NCBI RefSeq assembly: GCF_003471585.1
Contig: NZ_QRJO01000012.1
Coordinates: 1 to 54,824 of the forward strand
Direction of reading: 5' to 3'
Source: Collinsella sp. AM18-10
Lineage (GTDB): Bacteria; Actinomycetota; Coriobacteriia; Coriobacteriales; Coriobacteriaceae
Length of the DNA: 54,824 bases
In this document: positions 48,618 through 54,824 of the stretch, in pieces
Layout: each line of letters starts with the position of its first letter
Position numbering within the stretch: position 1 is the first letter of the stretch
Program-made: the position numbers and the translations under genes
Notes under the pieces: generated by a model
What the model was told of the DNA's origin: nothing
The model's database searches: none
The model's input: the letters and a program-made list of their open reading frames with translations, nothing else

Positions 48618-49502
48618 CTATTTCAGTTCGTCGATATCGATATGTTCAATGCTCTTGAGCGGCTGACCAAAGATAAAGCTGCCCGCCACCGCAAACTCGG
48701 CAATGTTATCGGCCGTCGTGGCAAAACGATGCTGCGGCTCAGCGGCGTCGCCCGCCAGCTGCTCGCGGCGCATGAGGATATCGGTCAGCTCGCGCGTGGT
48801 CTCCTCGGCGGAACTTACGACGCGTACCCCAGGCCCCAGCGCATGGCGGATAGGTCCCACCAACAGCGGAAAATGCGTACAGCCGAGCACCACGGTATCG
48901 ATACCGTGGTCGCGCAGTGGCTCAACCGTGGCACCCACCAGCGCACGCACGGCAGGCGTATCGAAGATGTCCTCGTTCTCAAGCCACTGCTCTTGCAGAT
49001 GCGCACCCGAGGCGAGCTCGTGTTCGACAACCTCGACAAAGCTCGAGGCGGGGCAGCCGTATACGTCGACGCCGGCATCTAGATCCTGAATGGCGCGCGT
49101 GTAGGCGCCCGAGCGAATGGTGAGGTTGGTGGCGAGCACGCCCACGCGACGCGAACGGGTGCTGTTGATTGCCGCACGGGCACCCGGCGCGATCACGCCG
49201 ATCACGGGAACGTCGAGCACCTGCTGGGCCAGACGCAAGGCCGCAGCTGTCGCCGTGTTGCAGGCGATGACCATAATCTTGACGTCGTGCTTCGACAGCC
49301 AACGGCCCGCCTGCAACGCAAACGAGCGCACCTCATCCTCGGTACGCGTGCCGTAGGGGCAGCGCTTGGTGTCGCCAAAGTAGTAGACGGACTCGTGCGG
49401 CAGCGCCGTCGCGATGGCGCGCGCAACCGTCAGACCGCCCAAACCAGAATCGAACACGCCAATCGGGCGCGTGTCGCCTGCCGGATTCTCGATATCGGAC
49501 AT
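48618..49502 (-). CDS. murI: glutamate racemase
   Basis: Cofactor-independent racemase of 294 aa that supplies D-glutamate for peptidoglycan. It starts [17 protein letters not shown] (substrate-binding D and S), with the two catalytic Cys in [12 protein letters not shown] and [11 protein letters not shown]. It precedes rph by about 50 bases on the same strand. murE, 1 kb upstream, works later in the same pathway. Confidence 0.95.
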   Translation of the reverse strand: MSDIENPAGDTRPIGVFDSGLGGLTVARAIATALPHESVYYFGDTKRCPYGTRTEDEVRSFALQAGRWLSKHDVKIMVIACNTATAAALRLAQQVLDVPVIGVIAPGARAAINSTRSRRVGVLATNLTIRSGAYTRAIQDLDAGVDVYGCPASSFVEVVEHELASGAHLQEQWLENEDIFDTPAVRALVGATVEPLRDHGIDTVVLGCTHFPLLVGPIRHALGPGVRVVSSAEETTRELTDILMRREQLAGDAAEPQHRFATTADNIAEFAVAGSFIFGQPLKSIEHIDIDELK

Positions 49503-49553
49503 TACCTCACCAGCCTCTCTCGAAAAGACATGTCCAAGTGCGGCGGCGGCGCG

Positions 49554-50465
49554 CTACGAACGCGCCGCGACCAGCAGCTCTGCCGTCGCCGCCCAACCGT
49601 CGACAATTTTGCCACGCGTAACGAAAGCGTTCTCGCAAGCAGCCAGGAACTCGGGCGCGCCGGCGCTCGTCAGGCCATTCTCGACCAGGCAGAACGTGCC
49701 CACGTGATCGGCCATGTAGAAGTCGGACTCGGAATCGCCGAGCGCGAGCGTCTCCTCGCGCTCGATCCCCAGGTGCTCGCAGAAGCGCGCAATGGCGACG
49801 CCTTTGTTGAGGCCCGCGGGGTTGATGTTGAATGCGCGACCGTCCTCGACGCGATCGAGCTCGAGCGTCGTCGGCTTGGACAGATGCGTCAGGTGACCGT
49901 TACAGGCCCACACCAGGCCACAGCCGGCCTCGTCGAGAATGGCCTGCGCCTCGTCATCGGGGATGTCGCCGCGCATGCCGACGGTAACCTCGCGGTACTT
50001 GTAGCCGGTCGACATGTCGTTGTGATACTCGATCTTGTGCGGCCAGCGGGCGAGGATCTTCTCGCACACGCCAGTCTGCTCGATCACCTGGTGCGGCGTG
50101 AGACCGCAAGATGGGTCGTAGGGCATGTCGCCGGTCAGATACTCCCAATCGTTGGCTTTGAGGTCGTACATGACCAGGCCGCCCATCTCACCAATGTAGG
50201 AGTTGAGGCCGAGCACGCGCGCGTCCTCGTGGATCATGGTACGGTTGCGGCCCGAGGTGGGAACCACCTGAATGCCAGCGCGGGCAAGTGCCACGACGGC
50301 CTCGACGAGTTTGGTCGAGGGGTTACCGTCGTTGTCGCGCAGCACGCACGAGCCGGGCGCGAGCATCGTGGCATCCAGGTCGGTAAAGACGTACTTGACC
50401 TTGGCCAAGCGCTCGCGCATCTCGCCCGAAAGCTCGGCAACGGTCGGCAGGGTGTTGTGGGACAT
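49554..50465 (-). CDS. HAD-superfamily hydrolase (Cof type)
   Basis: Predicted phosphatase of 303 aa. Motif I is FTDLDATML (the usual DxDGT has Ala in place of Gly), with both nucleophilic Asp residues present. Motif II is VPTSGRNRT, and motif IV is ALGDSESDFYMADHVG. The C2-type cap domain (about 90-220) is characteristic of the Cof subfamily, whose members act on sugar phosphates or nucleotides; the substrate is unknown. The ATG at 50465 has CGGAG ahead. Confidence 0.85.
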   Translation of the reverse strand: MSHNTLPTVAELSGEMRERLAKVKYVFTDLDATMLAPGSCVLRDNDGNPSTKLVEAVVALARAGIQVVPTSGRNRTMIHEDARVLGLNSYIGEMGGLVMYDLKANDWEYLTGDMPYDPSCGLTPHQVIEQTGVCEKILARWPHKIEYHNDMSTGYKYREVTVGMRGDIPDDEAQAILDEAGCGLVWACNGHLTHLSKPTTLELDRVEDGRAFNINPAGLNKGVAIARFCEHLGIEREETLALGDSESDFYMADHVGTFCLVENGLTSAGAPEFLAACENAFVTRGKIVDGWAATAELLVAARS

Positions 50466-50572
50466 GGTTACTCCGTTTACGTAGAAGGGTTTGGACTTGG
50501 ACGGCATGTTTTGATTGAGGGAACACGCTTATGGCGACAGCGCACTCAGGGCGCCGCCGCCATCATGGTTCA

Positions 50573-52135
50573 TTAGTCAAACTGGGTAACATCGATCAGG
50601 CGATTGGCCAGCGAAAGGTCGCTCTCGATGGGCACGAACTCGTCGCCCACGTGCATGAGCTCCTCGTCACCCTTTGCCAGCAGCAAGACAATGGTGGGAG
50701 CATCGGGGTTGACGTACTCCTCGCGCGCCGCCTTGAACGCCGCATGCACAGCGGCTTCGCGGTCGAGGATGATCTTGTTCGGCGTATCGTCGGGAACATG
50801 CTCGGCAAGCTCGCGACAGACCTTCATCGGGTCCTCGTGAGCCGGGTCCTCGTTGGCAAAGATCATCAGGTCGGAATATGGTGCGGCCTCGCGCGGAAGC
50901 TGCTCGCGGCGCTCCTGCGCCTTGCCGCCGGCAGCGCCAAACACTGCAATGACTGGGCTAGCGGGAAACGCGCGCTTGACCGACGAGAAAAGCGAACGGA
51001 ACGAAAGCTGGTTGTGCGCATAGTCAACGACGCAGATCACGCGGCCGTCCTTCGACTCCACGACCTCCATACGGCCCGGTACACGCAGTTTGGAGAGGCC
51101 CTTCTTGATAGCCTCGATACCGATGCCGATCTCGCGCGCAGCGGCGATAGCGACCAGCGCGTTTTCCACGTTAAAGTCGCCCGCGATGCACAGCAGGACC
51201 TTCTCCCCCGCCTCGGACTCGTCGGCACACAGGCCATGCAGGTTAAACTCGATGTTAAAGCCGACCATGCGCACATCGCTCGCCCACAGGCTTGCCTCGG
51301 GATGCTCGACGCCAACGGTCACCAAGCGCTCGGCCGTCGACGCTGCCTCCAACACACGGTCAACCTCTTCGGTGCCCAGATTCACCACGGCGGTCTTCGC
51401 CTGGTCAAAGATCCTGAGTTTGCTCTCAAAATAATCCTCAAACGTGGGGTGTTCGATCGGCGAGATGTGGTCACGGCCGATGTTGAGGAAGCACGCCACG
51501 TCAAACGGCAGATTCTCGACGCGTTGGTACTTGAGCGCCTGGCTCGAGACCTCCATGACCATGGACTGGCGACCTGACGTGCGGCAGTTGGCGATATGGC
51601 GCCAGACCTCGGGGGCCTCGGGCGTAGTATTGGTGCTCTCGTAGCACTCGATGCCATCGTCGGTACTCACCGAGCCGATCATGCCGCAGGACTCGCCCGC
51701 TGCCTTGATGATGGACTGAAGCATAAAAGCGGCCGTGGTCTTTCCCTTGGTACCGGTGATGCCCACGATCTTGACATCGTGGTCGGGACGGTCGTAGACC
51801 TCCGGCGGCAACAGGGCCATGGCCGTGCGAACGCTATCAACAACCAGCATCGCAGCACCGCTCTCCTGCGCCAGCGGCTCCAGAGACTCGACCAGCGACT
51901 CCTCGCACACAAATGCGACGGCGCCCGCATCGAGCGCCATGCTCAAAAACGCGGGCTTAAAGGCAGCACCTTTGCAAAAGAACACGTCACCTGCCGAGAC
52001 CGCGCGCGAATCAAACGAGCAGCCGGTCACGGCACGCTCGTCAACCTGCTCTGATGCGCGCAGCTTACCGCACACATCGAGAAGCTTGGCAAGCGTATCG
52101 ACCGTGGTCACGGTCGCGGAATCCGAATGGTGCAT
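50573..52135 (-). CDS. murE: UDP-N-acetylmuramoyl-tripeptide synthetase
   Basis: Mur ligase of 520 aa that adds the third amino acid to the peptidoglycan stem peptide. The ATP-binding P-loop is GITGTKGKTTAAFM. NTTPEAPEVWRHI is the substrate region, and VVDYAHNQLSFRSL is the Mur C-domain signature. The residue-selecting motif reads EDPAHEDP, closer to the DNPAxDDP form of L-Lys (or Orn) enzymes than to the DNPR of meso-DAP enzymes. AAAGGTG precedes the ATG. A mur cluster is not present around it. Confidence 0.93.
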   Translation of the reverse strand: MHHSDSATVTTVDTLAKLLDVCGKLRASEQVDERAVTGCSFDSRAVSAGDVFFCKGAAFKPAFLSMALDAGAVAFVCEESLVESLEPLAQESGAAMLVVDSVRTAMALLPPEVYDRPDHDVKIVGITGTKGKTTAAFMLQSIIKAAGESCGMIGSVSTDDGIECYESTNTTPEAPEVWRHIANCRTSGRQSMVMEVSSQALKYQRVENLPFDVACFLNIGRDHISPIEHPTFEDYFESKLRIFDQAKTAVVNLGTEEVDRVLEAASTAERLVTVGVEHPEASLWASDVRMVGFNIEFNLHGLCADESEAGEKVLLCIAGDFNVENALVAIAAAREIGIGIEAIKKGLSKLRVPGRMEVVESKDGRVICVVDYAHNQLSFRSLFSSVKRAFPASPVIAVFGAAGGKAQERREQLPREAAPYSDLMIFANEDPAHEDPMKVCRELAEHVPDDTPNKIILDREAAVHAAFKAAREEYVNPDAPTIVLLLAKGDEELMHVGDEFVPIESDLSLANRLIDVTQFD

Positions 52136-52197
52136 CTTTCACCTTTCTCAGCCATTTGGCAGGGACGGTTTTTATAGTAACTGAAACGCACCCACGC

Positions 52198-52222
52198 AAA
52201 AACGGCTCCCGGAGGAGCCGTT
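52198..52222 (-). terminator. terminator of asnB
   Basis: A 9-bp stem AACGGCTCC (52201-52209) with GGAGCCGTT (52214-52222), followed on the minus strand by TTTTTG. It lies between asnB and murE. Confidence 0.85.
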
Positions 52223-52247
52223 ACGCGCAGGCGTTCGTAAGCCGAGG

Positions 52248-54128
52248 CTAGGCAGCCTGAACAGCGGGCTGGTCCTCGTCGATAAAGAAGCGCTTGTACC
52301 ACACCAGGAACACGAGCGGCGTATAGATCTTGCGCTGGAAATCGCCCTTGCCCGCAAAGTGCAGATCGAGCAGGTGCATGAGCTCGTCGGTATCGAAGAA
52401 CTCGCTTGCCCACGGCGCGGTGAAGTACTCCTTGACATAGTCGTACCACTTTTGCTCGCGCAGCCAGTAGACAATCGGCACCGGGAAGCCCACCTTGGGA
52501 CGGGTGGCCCACTCATCGGGCAGCGACTTGTTGGCAGCGTGGCGGAGTACCTGTTTGTTGCCGTTCTCGTTGATGCGGTAGCGGTCGGGAATGTGCTCGG
52601 CGAACTCCATGACTTTGCGGTCCAGGAAGGGCACGCGCAGCTCCAGCGAGTGCGCCATGCACATCTTGTCGGCCTTGAGCAGAATGTCGCCCGGAAGCCA
52701 CATGTTCATGTCCAGGTACTGCTTCTTGACCAGCTCGGGCTGACCCTTCACGCGCGCATAGATGGGAGCGGCAAGCTCGAAGGCGCCATCGCCGGTGTTG
52801 TACTCGGGCTTGAGCACGCTGTCGACCTCGCGCTCCGGCCATACCAGAGCCTGTCCCAGGAACGACTTCTCGGGGATCTCGGCACCCTTGACCAGGAAGT
52901 TATGTCCCTTGAAGTACGGCATATGCAACGCCAGGTTACCGAGCGCGCGACGGATGGGCAGCGGCACCATCTTTTTGTACTTGCGGACCGGGACCGTGTC
53001 CTCGTAGTAGGCGTAGCCGCCAAAGAGCTCGTCGGCGCCTTCGCCCGAAAGCACGACGGTGACGTCCTTGCGGGCCATCTCGGCCAAGAACCACAGCGGC
53101 ACGGAAGACAGGTTGGACTGCGGCTCGTCCATGTGATACTGGATGTCCTCGAGCGCACCGAAGAACTCGTCAGCGGTAATCATCTTGCGGACATTCTCGA
53201 CGCCGAGCTTATCGGAAAGCTCCTTGGCATAGTTGGTCTCGTTAAAGTTCTTGTAGTCAAAGCCCACCGAGAAGGTCTTGTCGGGCATGAGGCAAGCGGC
53301 AATATAGCTGGAGTCGACGCCACCGGAGAGGAACGACGCGACCTTGACGTCGGCGATGCGATGGGCCTCGACGCTCTCGTGCACGACCTCATCCAGCTCG
53401 TCGACGTACTCCTCGAACGGCTTCTCGACGGCAGAGTAATCGCAATCCCAGTAGCGCTCGATGTTCATCTTGCCGGTCGGGATATCGACGGTAAAGTAGT
53501 GCGCCGGCGGCAGCTTGTAGACACCCTCGAAGAAGGTCTCCTCGGTTGCCGAATACTGCAGCGTCATGTACGGACGCAGGGCCTTTTTGTTGACCGCCTT
53601 GTGGAAGTGCGGGTAGTCCAGGAAGCTCTTGATTTCGGAGCCAAAGAGCACGCCCGGCGCGCCGTCGCCCGCATCGGCCATGGGATAGTAGTAGAGCGGC
53701 TTGATGCCAAAGATGTCGCGGGCGCCAAAAAGCTTGTTCTTCTTCTTGTCCCAGATGACGAAGGCGTACATGCCGCGCAGGCGATCGAGTACGGCCTCGC
53801 CCCACTCCTCGTAGCCGTGCAGGAGGCTCTCGGTGTCGGCTCCACAGTGGAACTTATAGCCCTTGGCCTCGAGCTCGGAACGGAGTTCTTGGAAGTTGTA
53901 GATCTCGCCGTTGAAGACAATGACGACGCTACCGTCCTCATTGGCCATGGGCTGAGCGCCGGCCTCGGTCAGGTCGAGGATCGACAAGCGGCGGAAGCCG
54001 AGGGCAACGCGGCCGTCGATAAACTGGCCGCCCATGTCGGGACCACGATGGACGATGCGGTCCATCATCTTGGTGAGCACCTCGGATTGGTTATCCGTCC
54101 CACCGACAAAACCGACAAAACCGCACAT
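52248..54128 (-). CDS. asnB: asparagine synthetase (glutamine-hydrolysing)
   Basis: A 626-aa enzyme that makes asparagine from aspartate, glutamine and ATP. The mature N-terminal Cys2 nucleophile is in MCGFVGFVGG, and the glutaminase domain (about 1-210) contains RLSILDLTEAGAQPM and the VIVFNGEIYNF signature. The synthetase domain contains the pyrophosphate loop FLSGGVDSSYIAA and later VVLSGEGADELFGGY. AGGGG precedes the ATG. It is monocistronic, with a likely -10 TATACT at 54180-54185 on the minus strand. Confidence 0.96.
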   Translation of the reverse strand: MCGFVGFVGGTDNQSEVLTKMMDRIVHRGPDMGGQFIDGRVALGFRRLSILDLTEAGAQPMANEDGSVVIVFNGEIYNFQELRSELEAKGYKFHCGADTESLLHGYEEWGEAVLDRLRGMYAFVIWDKKKNKLFGARDIFGIKPLYYYPMADAGDGAPGVLFGSEIKSFLDYPHFHKAVNKKALRPYMTLQYSATEETFFEGVYKLPPAHYFTVDIPTGKMNIERYWDCDYSAVEKPFEEYVDELDEVVHESVEAHRIADVKVASFLSGGVDSSYIAACLMPDKTFSVGFDYKNFNETNYAKELSDKLGVENVRKMITADEFFGALEDIQYHMDEPQSNLSSVPLWFLAEMARKDVTVVLSGEGADELFGGYAYYEDTVPVRKYKKMVPLPIRRALGNLALHMPYFKGHNFLVKGAEIPEKSFLGQALVWPEREVDSVLKPEYNTGDGAFELAAPIYARVKGQPELVKKQYLDMNMWLPGDILLKADKMCMAHSLELRVPFLDRKVMEFAEHIPDRYRINENGNKQVLRHAANKSLPDEWATRPKVGFPVPIVYWLREQKWYDYVKEYFTAPWASEFFDTDELMHLLDLHFAGKGDFQRKIYTPLVFLVWYKRFFIDEDQPAVQAA

Positions 54129-54382
54129 ATACTATCCCCTCTGCTGTTGCTGGGTATCAAATCGAATCAGTAGCTTTTGAGTATACCCGAGGGCGTAAAG
54201 AGGGGCGGAATGTTCAGGCAATCTCAACTGAATCAGCTCCGCTGTGACACGCGGGTTGATTTCCGATCTCAGCCGAACACATTGAGCAAATAGGCCGTTC
54301 CCGCACCTAGCCGAACGCCACCGCTGCCCCTCCCGGGGCCCGGGGGCGCCGTTTTCCCAGTTGAAGGAACGGTGGAGATGTG
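54129..54382. other. intergenic region upstream of asnB
   Basis: Contains a likely asnB -10 box (TATACT, minus strand, 54180-54185) and GC-rich short palindromes around 54330-54352. No gene is recognised. Confidence 0.4.
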
Positions 54383-54478
54383 TTTCGATGGGTCCGGTGG
54401 CCATGCTCCGCCCACCGCCCGGCGCCTCTTCCCAGACTCAGCCGGACGGTCGGTCAGTCTATCCCGTTTTCCCTTAGG

Positions 54479-54706
54479 CTAGGACAGCGGGGCATCGCCC
54501 CTTTCCGCGCGCGCCCGCTCGATGAGCCCCGGCGTCAGGTCGAGCTCGTCCATGGGCACGTCCTCCACGCCGTACGCCTCCAGCAGCGCCGCCGCGTCGT
54601 CGCCGAGCAATTTCGATGGGTCCGGTGGCCATGCTCCGCCCGCCGCCCGGCGCCTCTTCCCAGACTCAGCCGGACGGTCGGTCAGTCTATCCCGTTTTCC
54701 CTTAGG
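54479..54706 (-). pseudogene. duplicated 3' end of an unidentified gene
   Basis: Read on the minus strand, this first repeat copy encodes an Ala-, Glu- and Asp-rich tail ending LTPGLIERARAERGDAPLS then TAG (54479-54481). The frame stays open through the copy boundary up to the stop of the second copy (54707-54709), because the 228-base unit is a multiple of three, but no start codon or ribosome site is seen. It appears to be a duplicated gene end. Confidence 0.5.
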
Positions 54707-54824
54707 CTAGGACAGCGGGGCATCGCCCCTTTCCGCGCGCGCCCGCTCGATGAGCCCCGGCGTCAGGTCGAGCTCGTCCATGGGCACGTCCTCCACGCCG
54801 TACGCCTCCAGCAGCGCCGCCGCG
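54707..54824 (-). CDS. C-terminal part of an unidentified protein, cut by the window edge
   Basis: The 38 residues that are visible end in the same sequence as the copy to the left (VPMDELDLTPGLIERARAERG and then DAPLS). The gene continues beyond the right end of the window. I do not recognise the family. The acidic, helical end has no catalytic motif, so no function is suggested. Confidence 0.45.
   Translation of the reverse strand, partial: AAALLEAYGVEDVPMDELDLTPGLIERARAERGDAPLS

Larger units (their letters stand above)
54383..54824. repeat. tandem direct repeat, 228-bp unit
   Basis: The sequence from 54383 recurs from 54611 with an offset of 228 bases and continues to the end of the window (214 bases seen). 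The copies are nearly identical; one visible difference is CCCACC against CCCGCC near the start. The unit contains a gene 3' end and the sequence after its stop. The second copy may not be the last. Confidence 0.9.

Noticed and set aside
52359..54173. 604-codon plus-strand ORF opposite asnB
   Set aside because: Antisense to asparagine synthetase, which has full catalytic motifs.
54132..54404. 90-codon minus-strand ORF upstream of asnB
   Set aside because: It covers the asnB promoter region, has no ribosome site and no recognisable sequence, and starts inside the tandem repeat.

Overview
The window looks like chromosomal DNA from a Coriobacteriia anaerobe, most likely Collinsella. It is GC-rich, with actinobacterial-type versions of the translation genes. 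It has a lysyl-tRNA synthetase carrying a C-terminal tRNA-binding domain, DisA, a ClpC with a Clp-repeat N-terminus, a MEP isoprenoid pathway, a MurE motif that is not of the DAP type, and short palindromic intergenic repeats. The genus is inferred from gene content and style, not from a search.

Layout. 1-9.6 kb (+ strand): asnS, a WYL-type regulator, a TrpXYZ-like ABC importer (lipoprotein, permease, ATPase), a decayed signal-peptide stub, an MscS channel, and a cytosolic ParB-like/BMP-domain protein overlapping a metallophosphoesterase. 9.8-11.5 kb: an ECF sigma factor and its membrane-anchored DUF4179-type partner. 11.6-13.3 kb: repeats, then the scar of a leucine operon. There a leucine-rich leader peptide and its promoter survive, but leuA is fused by deletion to the end of leuB. 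13.4-18.7 kb (- strand): the information-processing block tRNA-Tyr, tRNA-Thr, tRNA-Met, tuf, rpmG, tRNA-Trp, secE, nusG, rplK, rplA, with tRNA-Thr(TGT) further upstream. 18.9-24.4 kb (-): yacP-like, rlmB, cysS, ispF, ispD, disA. 24.7-29.7 kb: mntP, a hipBA toxin-antitoxin pair with a clear operator, pepD, and a RelB-like/PIN toxin-antitoxin pair.

29.9-36.4 kb is visibly AT-richer and is the most interesting part. It reads as a RiPP gene cluster transcribed leftwards: a DUF2975 membrane protein and a YozG-like XRE regulator, a 36-residue Cys-rich precursor peptide with its own promoter, operator and terminator, an ABC ATPase with two ABC-2-type permeases (probable immunity), a radical SAM/SPASM maturase, and an ABC exporter without a peptidase domain. 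36.5-54.1 kb (-) is housekeeping: clpC, a DUF2798 protein, a ThrE-like exporter, lysS, greA, tatA, tRNA-Pro, ispE, veg, dtd, rdgB, rph, murI, a HAD phosphatase, murE and asnB. The right edge holds a 228-bp tandem duplication of a gene 3' end.

Three small repeat families lie between genes. The first is a 15-bp motif placed every 40 bp in alternating orientation (two arrays). The second and third are two families of terminator-like hairpins containing GGGAC-type cores, probably REP-like. All functional calls come from reading motifs and context; no database search was run.
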